DNA of 64,000 nucleotides from an uncultured Clostridia bacterium. Its GTDB lineage: Bacteria; Bacillota; Clostridia; Saccharofermentanales; Saccharofermentanaceae. Both the position numbers and the translations under genes were made by a program. The stretch is taken from positions 1 through 64,000 of the forward strand of contig CAMHSJ010000008.1 of assembly GCA_946187935.1 (NCBI GenBank), read 5' to 3'. The notes beneath the pieces are model-generated. The model worked only from the letters and a program-made list of their open reading frames with translations. It did not search any database and had not been told where the DNA came from. Shown one piece after another: positions 33,828 to 41,451 of the stretch (its first letter is position 1; each line of letters starts with the position of its first letter).

Positions 33828-34481
33828 ATGTCTGATCAGTTAGATCCCACTGTTGTTTCAAATGCTTCAAAGCGCCGTGCAGCTAACATCCGCATAGCCG
33901 CAGCTGCCATCTTCACTGCCATGGCAGTCGTTCTCATGTATCTTGAGGTCCCGCTCCCTCTGATGCCCCCGTTCCTCAAGTTCGACTTCTCGGAGATCCC
34001 CGTGCTCGTTGGTTCATTTGCATTAGGCCCCGTATACGGCATCATCATAGAGCTTCTTAAGAACCTCATCCATCTTCCCGTAACTGGAACGATGGGCATC
34101 GGTGAATTATCGAACTTTATAACAGGTTCGATCTTTGTCGGAACATCCGGTCTTATCTATAAAAAACACAGATCGAGAAAGGGCGCCCTTATCGCCATGC
34201 TCACGGGAACCCTTGCCCTTGCCGCAGCAGGCGTGCCCGTCAATGCATTTATCAACCTGCCTTTGTACGGCTCCATGATGGGTCTTACCATGGATAAGGT
34301 CATCGGAATGAGCCAGGGCGCCAATCCCCTCATCACATCAGAATTAAGGCTCCTTCTTCTGGCGTTCGTACCCTTCAATCTCTTTAAGGGCATAGTCGTA
34401 TCGGCAGTGACATTCCTGGTCTATAAGCCTGTATCAAATCTCATCAAGCAGTTATATCAGAAGGCTAATCCTGAGCAGTAA
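33828..34481 (+). CDS. ribU: Riboflavin ECF transporter S component RibU
   Basis: A 217-residue integral membrane protein with six predicted TM helices, the S (substrate-binding) component of an energy-coupling-factor transporter. The N-terminal helix carries the AAxxA-type packing motif (IRIAAAAIFTAMAVVL) and the region VPLPLMPPFLKFDFSEIPVL is typical of RibU. It takes up riboflavin using a shared ECF A/A'/T module that is not in this window. An FMN riboswitch directly upstream confirms the vitamin. Its last 17 bases overlap the convergent esterase gene. Confidence 0.94.
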   Translation: MSDQLDPTVVSNASKRRAANIRIAAAAIFTAMAVVLMYLEVPLPLMPPFLKFDFSEIPVLVGSFALGPVYGIIIELLKNLIHLPVTGTMGIGELSNFITGSIFVGTSGLIYKKHRSRKGALIAMLTGTLALAAAGVPVNAFINLPLYGSMMGLTMDKVIGMSQGANPLITSELRLLLLAFVPFNLFKGIVVSAVTFLVYKPVSNLIKQLYQKANPEQ

Positions 34482-35343
34482 TACTTCCCTTCGCGTTTTC
34501 CACTATAAGCCTCAGGGCTTCTCTTGCCTGGGGCGAAGCGGGATCTGTTATGGGAAATACATGCTGCATCTCATGCTCTTCGTCACTTTCAAGATCCAGG
34601 ATGCTTACAGGGCACCCTTCTTCTTTAAGCCTTACGGCGAGGTCTTTGTTATCCTGCCTTAAGAAGTCCTTGTCACCTGTTACTATCGCAGTCTTTAAGG
34701 TCTTATCCTTTATCCCCGCAAGGCCGAGATCGTATGCAAAAGGCTTAAGGCGGCTTTCTCCCTTTTCGAAAAGGATGCCGGGGAATCCGTCCTTGGACAG
34801 CGTATAGCAGCCGCAGATAAGACCGCAGCTTTCGATGTTAAGGTTCGGCATCTCCTCTAAGCCAAAGCCGAAGCGGACATCCATGTTCCTTGCTGCAAGT
34901 GATATGGCATAGGCAAGATATGCGCCTGCCGAATCTCCCGTAAGATGGAATGTAGTGTAGCCGAAGAGACTTCCTGCCTCCTCGATCATCCCTGCGATCT
35001 GATACAGAAGGCCCGTGAGGGATATGTCAGGCATCAGAGTGTAGTTGATGTTTATTACAGACAGCCCCGAGAGTTTTGCGAGATGCATTCCAAAGCATCT
35101 GTCGAGTTCCTTGTATCCGTAAACGAATGCGCCGCCGTGGATCAGGATAAAGCACTTGTCCTTGTTGTCCGGGTCGACAGGTTCGGGCCTTAGGCATTCA
35201 TATCTGACGCAGTCAAGGAGCCTGACGCCGTCAGGGAGCTTTTCCTTTGCAAGTCTCGGCAGGTCGTAATGCTCACAGTCCTTAATGAAGTCTTTGATCT
35301 GCTCTTCTATCTCAGAGCTGCTCTTGATATCTTCGTTTAACAT
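34465..35343 (-). CDS. Alpha/beta hydrolase, hormone-sensitive-lipase-like esterase
   Basis: I start it at the ATG at 35343 (MLNEDIKSSSEIEEQIKDFI; AAGGAATGAG upstream), giving 292 residues; the frame extends upstream only into the repeat at 35375-35519. The fold is marked by the oxyanion motif HGGAF, the nucleophile elbow GDSAGAYLA, an Asp in VTGDKDFLRQDN and a His in EHEMQHVFP, completing a Ser-Asp-His triad. HSL-like esterases hydrolyse short-chain acyl esters; the natural substrate is unknown. A -10 TATAAT (35368-35373, minus strand) lies just upstream. The gene is convergent with ribU. Confidence 0.87.
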   Translation of the reverse strand: MLNEDIKSSSEIEEQIKDFIKDCEHYDLPRLAKEKLPDGVRLLDCVRYECLRPEPVDPDNKDKCFILIHGGAFVYGYKELDRCFGMHLAKLSGLSVININYTLMPDISLTGLLYQIAGMIEEAGSLFGYTTFHLTGDSAGAYLAYAISLAARNMDVRFGFGLEEMPNLNIESCGLICGCYTLSKDGFPGILFEKGESRLKPFAYDLGLAGIKDKTLKTAIVTGDKDFLRQDNKDLAVRLKEEGCPVSILDLESDEEHEMQHVFPITDPASPQAREALRLIVENAKGSITAQD

Positions 35344-35374
35344 GACGGGCTCATTCCTTTTTGTCTGATTATAA

Positions 35375-35519
35375 CACGGGTGTATACGAAAACTAAAAAG
35401 AACCCAATAAACACAATGGTTCCGAAGGAAAAACACGGCATTCTGAACCTGTTTTGAACCTTTTCAGAATGTCGCTTTACAGTAACAAGATTAAGCCAAA
35501 CCCGATGCGATATTTTTAT
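35375..35519. repeat. Direct repeat copy A flanking the TOTE/ATPase module
   Basis: About 145 bp that aligns end to end with 39798-39940. Three blocks are identical: ACCCAATAAACACAA (35402-35416), a 22-bp block at 35439-35460 and a 28-bp block at 35492-35519; the rest shows substitutions and a few single-base gaps. The first five bases CACGG and the spacing after them are also shared. Copies A and B bracket the genes at 35579-39606. Confidence 0.85.
35439..35471 (-). terminator. Intrinsic terminator inside repeat A
   Basis: Stem CATTCTGAA (35439-35447) / TTCAGAATG (35463-35471). On the minus strand it is followed by CCGTGTTTTTC, so it should terminate the primase-helicase mRNA ending at 35579. 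Confidence 0.65.
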
Positions 35520-35578
35520 CTTGTAGCTTGCTTATTTACATATTTGATTATATGTCTTCTCCTAGAAATAGATTAATT

Positions 35579-38515
35579 CTAGATATCAATTGTTTGATCT
35601 TCTATCAGTGCTTTTGCTACACTTCTGTTGACAATCCTCATCTCATCGTCATCTTCTTTGATATTCGATGCCAGATTCATGCTGCCATACCAGAGAATTT
35701 CCTTATCAATTACAGCGTATCTTGAAGAAATACTATCTACAAAAAATATCTTTATACCGGACATTATTAATTTGTTGTGTATATTCTCGATCCGCCTCTT
35801 GATATCATCAGAATAATGCGAGGGCGAATAAGTAATAAGAGAAATATGAATGTCCTTATTATTTATAGCTGCAAAATTGCGAAGCAGTCGCTCACTGCCG
35901 GCAACACTTACATATGGGCTGCTGATAAGAACTTCGTCTTTAGCATTAATAACATCATTTCGAAAATCATCGCTATATGTCTCACAGTCATAGAAAAACC
36001 TTTCATCCGGCTTTCGTTCAGCATCCTGCGCCAGTTTATACCCGATTCTTTTGTATGTACGAAGACGTTTGTTATACATATTGGCAAACATCTCAATATG
36101 ATGATCAACGTAATCGATTACCGTTACTTTGTTCTTCCCGTCATAGCTTCGATTAAGTCTTCCCGTGTATTGTTCCACGTTACCGTCCCACGCTATCGGC
36201 ATTGCCAAAAATAAGGTGTCCAAACGGGAACAATTGAAACCCTCTCCTATATACTGTCCTGTTGCAAGAATTATCAGAGATTCACTTTCCGGTATTGAAT
36301 TAAGTCTTTCTCTTATTTCCTTACGCTCTGATTGTTTCTTACCACCTGTTAAAACAAGAACATGGTCGGCTTTATCCCTGACCTTTTCAAAAAGAACATC
36401 AAGCTGTCCTTTTCGTTTTGATAGTACCAAAGGTGTGTGTCCCTGTTTTACACACTCTTCTATATGTGAAGCAATTAAACTGTTTCGCAGATCACTGTTG
36501 ACAACAATCTCATATGCTTCATTTGATGTCAGCTTTTCTTTTGTGGAAACGATCGGCGTAAAACGAGGTTCAAGGATATGCTCCATCCCCTGTAGGCGGA
36601 TCTTATCTTTGGCAGTAAATCTGAAACGCACGGGTCCGAACTGCATCAATACGGTTTTGTCTTTGCCATCTTCACGCTTTACCGTGGCCGTTAGACCGTA
36701 TACATACTTTGCGTTTATTTCCGATAAAACCGCTTCTATACTATCAGCAGCACCATGGTGACATTCATCCATTATCACCATGCCATATTCTTTAACAAAG
36801 TGTTTTATCGTATCTCCAGAACCCAGTGAAGACACCATGGCAACATCAATAATGCCAGTCATTGAATTATGTGCTCCGGTTAATTTACCGATCAGGCTCT
36901 TTCTGGTTTTTACCCTTCCGGTCTTCGTTGTGTACTGCGGAAAATCTTCGTCAATAATAAGAAATTTCCCGAGATCATTTATCCAGTTCTGCATAATCTC
37001 ACTGGTATGAACGAGGATAAGAGTATTCACCTTTCGTTCTGATATCAGATAGGATCCGACTACTGTTTTTCCGAACCCCGTTGCTGCAGCCAATACTCCG
37101 ATATCATGCCCGGTCAAACTGCGAACGGCGTCCTGTTGTTCCGGATATAGTTCTCCTTTGAAAGAAACCTTTATCTCTATGCCATTGTTACGCTTATCGT
37201 CAAGAGAATAATCAATTGATGCAGCTTTCAGATTGTCGCAGAGTTTATTCAGACAGCCTCGCGGAATTGATATGAATTGTTTAGTATCCTCTCCAGAATA
37301 AACTATTCTCGGAATTCCAAAGGTTGAGATACCCATTCCCTGATTCCTGAAATACTCCGGATTATTATATGCAGCTAATCTTCGTATCTTATTCTGAAGC
37401 CTTGGTTTAATACCAGTCTTATCCACATATACTTTATCCGCAAGAACAATCCGAACCGGACCTTCTGTATCAGATTTCTCAAATCCGGATCTGTTTTCCC
37501 AAGGAGTCTCATTTATTGATAACTGCCGTGGCGCTTCGTTATCACTTTCGCTGTTACTTATGCTGTATTTATTGCCCCAAGAAGACAGCTTCTCATTTAT
37601 GAATGCTTCACTGAGCTTGCCTGTATTCTTGAGCACACTCCACTGTTCATGGTAAGGTTGCCATTTTTCATCAACAAATACACTGTTCCCGTTTTTTACC
37701 GCACGCCCTTGTAATGGAAGGGCTACGAGATTTCCAAGACCGCCTTCAGGTAGTTTATCCTGCGCAGGAATCATACGATCGTATGTATCAAAAGACTGCT
37801 GGTTAACACTATCAGCTCCCTTATCCAAAAGAGCAGCACCAAACAACCTCACCTTCTTGATATTTATCGCCTTTTCGAAAAAGATCCAAACATGTGCTCC
37901 TTTGCCGGAACGCGACCTTTCAACCAGGCAGGGAACATCATTATCTGTGCAAATTGCTCTCAAAGCATTTGCTTCTTCCTGCCATTTTACTGAGTCGGAA
38001 CTTTCATCGTGATTATCGAAATCAAAAACAAGATAGTTGCACGTTCCATCCGGCCAGACAGGATATAATCCTACAACATCAGAACAATCTTCCTTCACAC
38101 CCATCAAATGCGCATATATAACGTCTCCCGTCAGAGGTTTGTACTTCTGATTGGGACATGATTGGCATTTGGTGTTCTTGCCGTCTTTCTTGCCGCAGAC
38201 CCCGGCCTTCCAAAAGTTTTCGCATTGAGTGTAATAGCCATGCTTTCCTGTCTTAGCATTAGGGTTGCCGGAACGAAGACTGTAAACATCTTTTCGACCC
38301 TTGAACATGGAATAAAAGAATTGAACCAGTTCCTTGGTAATAAGTTCTTCTTTGATGTTTATTTCTTGCGGCTCATTCTTTTCAAGAACTTTATCTGCTT
38401 TATCATAGGGAATACCGGCGTCATCCAACAACTTCTTGAGATACTGGTTCTCTGCCTCAAGTTGTTTTATGTGCTCGTTGAGCTCGTTGAACTGTTCATC
38501 CGCCAGAATTCTCAT
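35579..38515 (-). CDS. TOTE-type primase/SF2 helicase/phospholipase-D-like fusion protein (conflict system)
   Basis: A 978-residue multidomain protein. Residues 1-35 are coiled coil; C98, C107, C117 and C120 form a likely zinc knuckle. An archaeo-eukaryotic primase domain follows, with the metal-binding YLVFDFDNHD (D165, D167) and SRSGKGAHVWIFF (about 201-213). An SF2 helicase comes next: Walker A ATGFGKTVVGS near 477, DECHH near 585, and the C-terminal RecA lobe with GQYIGEGFNC and QYTGRLNRS. A PLD-like region ends the protein (about 870-960); its YAVIDKEILWYGSMNLAS lacks the usual His of HKD, so nuclease activity is doubtful. This matches proteins named for the TOTE conflict system, thought to act against invading DNA. 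AGGGAC precedes the ATG. The ATPase gene 44 bp upstream is the probable partner. Confidence 0.82.
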   Translation of the reverse strand: MRILADEQFNELNEHIKQLEAENQYLKKLLDDAGIPYDKADKVLEKNEPQEINIKEELITKELVQFFYSMFKGRKDVYSLRSGNPNAKTGKHGYYTQCENFWKAGVCGKKDGKNTKCQSCPNQKYKPLTGDVIYAHLMGVKEDCSDVVGLYPVWPDGTCNYLVFDFDNHDESSDSVKWQEEANALRAICTDNDVPCLVERSRSGKGAHVWIFFEKAINIKKVRLFGAALLDKGADSVNQQSFDTYDRMIPAQDKLPEGGLGNLVALPLQGRAVKNGNSVFVDEKWQPYHEQWSVLKNTGKLSEAFINEKLSSWGNKYSISNSESDNEAPRQLSINETPWENRSGFEKSDTEGPVRIVLADKVYVDKTGIKPRLQNKIRRLAAYNNPEYFRNQGMGISTFGIPRIVYSGEDTKQFISIPRGCLNKLCDNLKAASIDYSLDDKRNNGIEIKVSFKGELYPEQQDAVRSLTGHDIGVLAAATGFGKTVVGSYLISERKVNTLILVHTSEIMQNWINDLGKFLIIDEDFPQYTTKTGRVKTRKSLIGKLTGAHNSMTGIIDVAMVSSLGSGDTIKHFVKEYGMVIMDECHHGAADSIEAVLSEINAKYVYGLTATVKREDGKDKTVLMQFGPVRFRFTAKDKIRLQGMEHILEPRFTPIVSTKEKLTSNEAYEIVVNSDLRNSLIASHIEECVKQGHTPLVLSKRKGQLDVLFEKVRDKADHVLVLTGGKKQSERKEIRERLNSIPESESLIILATGQYIGEGFNCSRLDTLFLAMPIAWDGNVEQYTGRLNRSYDGKNKVTVIDYVDHHIEMFANMYNKRLRTYKRIGYKLAQDAERKPDERFFYDCETYSDDFRNDVINAKDEVLISSPYVSVAGSERLLRNFAAINNKDIHISLITYSPSHYSDDIKRRIENIHNKLIMSGIKIFFVDSISSRYAVIDKEILWYGSMNLASNIKEDDDEMRIVNRSVAKALIEDQTIDI

Positions 38516-38559
38516 TGAATGTCCCTATTGTTTTCCTCATTAAATCTCTACAAACTTCG

Positions 38560-39606
38560 CTACTCCTCAAAAAAAGAATTATCTTTCACAAACTCCTCAA
38601 ACATCGGCAAAGTTATACTGACATAACCATGCTTATCGCCATCAAGTATTCCGCTTTTGATCAGCCGGCTTCTGTAAACTGAATACTTACCATTATCTAT
38701 TTTCATGAGTGACTTAATATCTTCGGCTTTACCACTGCCGGAATCCACAACGCTTTTTAGAAAGCGTTTATCTTCAAAAGATAATTCTGACCAAACCTTA
38801 ATATATACACTGTCTTCCAAATAACTTCTGACCTGCGGCAAAACTTCTTTATAATCCTTCTTACCGTTCTCACACGTATAATATCCCAAAACCTGAAACG
38901 CAAAAGAATATCCTCGTGTAATCTTCGCCATAGCCAAAGAATCTTCGTGCGATACTCCAAGAACATTTCTGTAGTTCTCGGCTATGCTGCTAAGATTTAA
39001 CGGGCGGAGTTCAATCCGCGGTGCACGGTAAAGGAAAGTGAGATTCTCCGTATTCTTGAGACTGTCAATGTTTTTATGTAATCCTGTCATGATCAAAGAT
39101 ATCGGCAGATCCTGTCTGATAAAGATCTGGAATGCACTGGCAAACATTTTCATCTCAGTAGAAGCTGTAACTTCATCAATACAAACCAATACTTTTTTCT
39201 TATGTTTCTTTATCGTTTCCAACATTTTTGTCAGTGCTGTCTGTATATTTGAGATTGCAACACTTCCCTCGACTTCAAGACCGATTCCGAACAATGAAAG
39301 GTTAATCTTGGCTTTTTTAAACATTTGAGCAAGATAATTCTCGCTTGCCAAAGCCGCTGCCAGATCATTCAGTAATTCTCCCGAAGAGTTGAGTTCTATT
39401 ACAATCCAATCATTTGATTTTTTGATCTCTTTTCCAATCTCAGTCATAAAAACCGTTTTTCCGCTGCCACGTAAGCCGGAAATCATATAAAGATTTGGAG
39501 TGAACGGTTCTGATGTCAAAGAAAGAATTACATCATTTGCCTGTACTTTTCTAGAAATTGCCTGCAAGGGTTCTCTGCCGAACATCAGTGTATAAGGATT
39601 CTTCAT
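38560..39606 (-). CDS. AAA-type ATPase with C-terminal winged helix (archaeal ATPase/STAND-like)
   Basis: A 348-residue P-loop ATPase: Walker A GLRGSGKT (44-51), Walker B VLVCIDEV (138-145), sensor-like LIMTGLH (about 172-178) and a C-terminal winged-helix segment (about 270-345). It resembles ATPases that act as NTP switches or sensors in mobile elements and defence islands. It begins behind GGAGAGG, directly after an array of GATAAA repeats (39618-39705), and lies upstream of the primase-helicase gene in the same direction. Both lie between direct repeats A and B, so they look like one transferable module. The exact role (loader, sensor or regulator) is unknown. Confidence 0.75.
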   Translation of the reverse strand: MKNPYTLMFGREPLQAISRKVQANDVILSLTSEPFTPNLYMISGLRGSGKTVFMTEIGKEIKKSNDWIVIELNSSGELLNDLAAALASENYLAQMFKKAKINLSLFGIGLEVEGSVAISNIQTALTKMLETIKKHKKKVLVCIDEVTASTEMKMFASAFQIFIRQDLPISLIMTGLHKNIDSLKNTENLTFLYRAPRIELRPLNLSSIAENYRNVLGVSHEDSLAMAKITRGYSFAFQVLGYYTCENGKKDYKEVLPQVRSYLEDSVYIKVWSELSFEDKRFLKSVVDSGSGKAEDIKSLMKIDNGKYSVYRSRLIKSGILDGDKHGYVSITLPMFEEFVKDNSFFEE

Positions 39607-39617
39607 ATAACCTCTCC

Positions 39618-39705
39618 TTTATCATTCTTTATCTTTTTGATTCCATTTTATCATTCTTTATCATTTTTATCATTTTTATTTTCTTTTATCATTCTTTATC
39701 ATTCG
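39618..39705. repeat. Iteron-like array of GATAAA/AATGATAAA repeats upstream of the ATPase gene
   Basis: On the minus strand the hexamer GATAAA occurs seven times in 88 bp. Three longer copies of GATAAAGAATGATAAA lie at plus-strand 39618-39633, 39647-39664 (variant end) and 39685-39700. The block abuts the Shine-Dalgarno site of the ATPase gene. No separate -35/-10 pair is evident within it. It could be a multi-site operator, an iteron-like binding array, or a purine-rich mRNA leader. Confidence 0.7.
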
Positions 39706-39773
39706 GCCTGTAGCGTATTGAAGCATCTGCTATAATATCCCCGTTAATTCACTACTAACGGAGTTTTATATAC

Positions 39774-39833
39774 ATGATCAGAGTACTATTCGTCTTCCAC
39801 GGCACTATGCAAAAAATAAGAGAGACCCAATAA
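39774..39833 (+). pseudogene. 5' remnant of a low-molecular-weight protein tyrosine phosphatase gene
   Basis: A -10 TATAAT (39731-39736), a CGGAG site and an ATG at 39774 lead into MIRVLFVFHGTMQ, which matches the start of LMW phosphatases (MIRVLFVCHGN-type P-loop, C-x5-R). The catalytic Cys is replaced by Phe, and the reading frame ends 19 codons in, inside repeat B. Sequence similarity to the phosphatase stops right at the CACGG where the repeat begins, so the repeat appears to have broken the gene. Confidence 0.55.
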
Positions 39834-39940
39834 ACACAAGGGTTTTGAAGAAAAACGACATTCTGAACCTGTTTTGAACCTTTTTCAGAATGCCGAGTTA
39901 TCGAAACAAAAATAAGCCAAACCCGATGCGATATTTTTAT
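39798..39940. repeat. Direct repeat copy B flanking the TOTE/ATPase module
   Basis: About 143 bp, the partner of 35375-35519. Identical blocks lie at 39826-39840 (15 bp), 39859-39880 (22 bp) and 39913-39940 (28 bp). It starts inside the broken phosphatase codons (CACGG) and ends at the stop codon of kptA (TAA at 39937-39939). Confidence 0.85.
39859..39892 (-). terminator. Intrinsic terminator inside repeat B
   Basis: Stem CATTCTGAA (39859-39867) / TTCAGAATG (39884-39892). On the minus strand the stem is followed by TCGTTTTTC, so it should terminate the antitoxin-toxin-kptA mRNA. Confidence 0.65.
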
Positions 39941-40473
39941 AGATAAATATACTTTACCGGAACTTCCTTCGTGAGCCAGATTCCGTTAACGGAGCAGAAG
40001 AACTTATAACCGTCCCTATACATATCTCCGCTTTTAACCTTATATATGACCGGCTTGCCGTGACGCTGACCGACTTTAACGGCAGTCTCTTCATCACCGG
40101 ACATATGAACATAGAGCCTGGATTTCGGGATCAGGCCCTGTTCATTTATAGATGAAACATATTTCTCGCCTGTGCCGTGATAGAGGATCTCCGGCGGCTG
40201 TTTCTCTTCCAGTTCAACATCAACAGGGATGGAATGTCCCTGATTTGCCCTTATAAGTGTCTTGTCCTCGTTAAAGGAATACCGCCGCTTCTCGTCTTCA
40301 GCCACGATCTGCTCCAAAATGGCTATGTCGATGAGATGAGTCTTTGAAATACCTGCAATAAGCTCATCTACATTTGCCCATCCATGTTCATCCAGAGTGA
40401 TTCCTATGGTCTCAGGCTTATGGCGGAGGATCAGGGATATGAACTTGCTCGTTTCTTTAAATCCGTTAGCCAC
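39937..40473 (-). CDS. kptA: RNA 2'-phosphotransferase KptA/Tpt1
   Basis: A 178-residue KptA family protein, the usual length. The N-terminal winged-helix part has SKFISLILRHKPE (first catalytic Arg-His) and the C-terminal ADP-ribosyltransferase part has RANQGHS, ILYHGT, LIPKSRLYVHMS and RHGKPVIYKV. In eukaryotes Tpt1 removes the splice-junction 2'-phosphate from tRNA using NAD; in bacteria the target is unclear and may be 2'-phosphorylated or ADP-ribosylated nucleic acid. The start is a GTG sharing one base with the stop of the ParE-like toxin gene (TAGTG), so it is the third gene of a toxin-antitoxin operon, which is notable. The stop lies in repeat B. Confidence 0.92.
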   Translation of the reverse strand: MANGFKETSKFISLILRHKPETIGITLDEHGWANVDELIAGISKTHLIDIAILEQIVAEDEKRRYSFNEDKTLIRANQGHSIPVDVELEEKQPPEILYHGTGEKYVSSINEQGLIPKSRLYVHMSGDEETAVKVGQRHGKPVIYKVKSGDMYRDGYKFFCSVNGIWLTKEVPVKYIYL

Positions 40474-40817
40474 TATTCTTCTAAATAATCCTCGTCAGTT
40501 TGAGTCTTGATTCCGAAAAGGACATTCAGGAAATCACGGCGGGCATCAAGTATTCTGATAATCTTAACAGCATCGTTTTCAACACGATAGAAGACATAGT
40601 TATGATTAGCATAAAGATAGCGATAATCAGATTCTATTCCATATCTTTCCCAAACACCTGACCCCTGAAGTGGAAACTGCCCCAAAGATCTGATGCTCTT
40701 CATAACTTTCTTTATGTTGTCTTCTGACGTTTTTACACCATATTCAGCCAAAAGATAATCTCTGATAATTTCGAGATCGTTAAGAGCTTCCGGAGAAAAA
40801 TCTTTTTTCAAAATCAT
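40473..40817 (-). CDS. ParE/RelE-family toxin
   Basis: A 114-residue protein of the ParE/RelE fold: EALNDLEIIRDYLLAEYG in the first helices, then YRYLYANHNYVFYRVENDAVKIIRILDARRDF, the typical beta-sheet and C-terminal R-I-L-D-x-R-R-D-F end. ParE members poison gyrase and RelE members cut mRNA; the RILDARRDF tail favours ParE. It overlaps its antitoxin gene by 4 bp and kptA by 1 base. The ~15-residue acidic tail after the conserved core is extra. Confidence 0.85.
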   Translation of the reverse strand: MILKKDFSPEALNDLEIIRDYLLAEYGVKTSEDNIKKVMKSIRSLGQFPLQGSGVWERYGIESDYRYLYANHNYVFYRVENDAVKIIRILDARRDFLNVLFGIKTQTDEDYLEE

Positions 40818-41056
40818 AGACCTAATCTCTTTTCAACCTCATCCATGGAAATCCATCCATTTTTAGCTGAGTCCTCACCCTTTGCCAACTCCTGGATCAG
40901 CGACTTCATAGCATTGAGTTCGTCCAATTCTTTCATGGTGACTACAGCGTAATCGCCTCTTCCGTTCTTGGTAAGATAAACGGGTGAACCGTAAGACACC
41001 TCATCTAAAACGCTCTTATAATTTCTCAAATCTGATACAGGTCTGATATTCGGCAT
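40814..41056 (-). CDS. Phd/YefM-family antitoxin
   Basis: An 80-residue antitoxin: MPNIRPVSDLRNYKSVLDEV and PVYLTKNGRGDYAVVTMKEL are the standard Phd/YefM DNA-binding part, followed by a C-terminal toxin-binding helix (EDSAKNGWISMDEVEKRLGL). It would neutralise the overlapping ParE-like toxin and repress the operon through the AT-rich palindrome upstream (41079-41094). Start ATG 41056 follows AAGGAGAG. Confidence 0.9.
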   Translation of the reverse strand: MPNIRPVSDLRNYKSVLDEVSYGSPVYLTKNGRGDYAVVTMKELDELNAMKSLIQELAKGEDSAKNGWISMDEVEKRLGL

Positions 41057-41078
41057 ATTTACACTCTCCTTGTTGCTG

Positions 41079-41109
41079 AATATTATGTAATATTTATATT
41101 AATATTATA
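41079..41109 (-). promoter_or_regulatory. Toxin-antitoxin operon promoter and operator
   Basis: AATATTA-TG-TAATATT (41079-41094) is a perfect 7-bp inverted repeat between the -10 TATAAT (41104-41109, minus strand) and the antitoxin start. No good -35 is seen. The position suits autorepression by the Phd-type antitoxin. Confidence 0.55.
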
Positions 41110-41134
41110 CATAAGATTTTCAGCAAAGTATACC

Positions 41135-41416
41135 TCACAGCACCTCTCTCATCTCATCAAGGATCTCTGCTTCCGTGTTAGCCTCTACGAAAGAGGATAT
41201 CTCATCCATGAGGCTATCAGCCATCGCATTGTGCGGCACGATTGAAGCCACACCGACGACTATTATCTGGTGCGTATCCTGCTCGTCGATCTCAGCCGCA
41301 GATACATGAAACTTGTTCTGTAACTTTGTTACAAGACTCTTTACGATCATGCGTTTCTCTTTAAGGCTGTGTACCCAAGGGGCATGAAGCCGGAATGTCA
41401 TTGTTGCTATTTTCAT
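41135..41416 (-). CDS. DUF503 (YlxP-like) protein
   Basis: A 93-residue protein matching DUF503: an N-terminal MTFRLHAPWVHSLKEKRMIV, with the hallmark S-L-K-E-K-R, then VKSLVTKLQNKFHVSAAEID and a beta strand HQIIVVGVASI. The family (YlxP in Bacillus) is often near ribosome-maturation genes and may bind RNA, but its role is unknown. Here it lies alone between the toxin-antitoxin operon and a SLOG protein. Confidence 0.85.
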   Translation of the reverse strand: MKIATMTFRLHAPWVHSLKEKRMIVKSLVTKLQNKFHVSAAEIDEQDTHQIIVVGVASIVPHNAMADSLMDEISSFVEANTEAEILDEMREVL

Positions 41417-41451
41417 AAATCGTTTTTTTCGCTTGTTTGATTTGCTATCTG

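Noticed and set aside
39618..39705. CRISPR array
   Set aside because: Units are 6-16 bp with irregular short spacing and no unique spacers; no cas gene is in the window.
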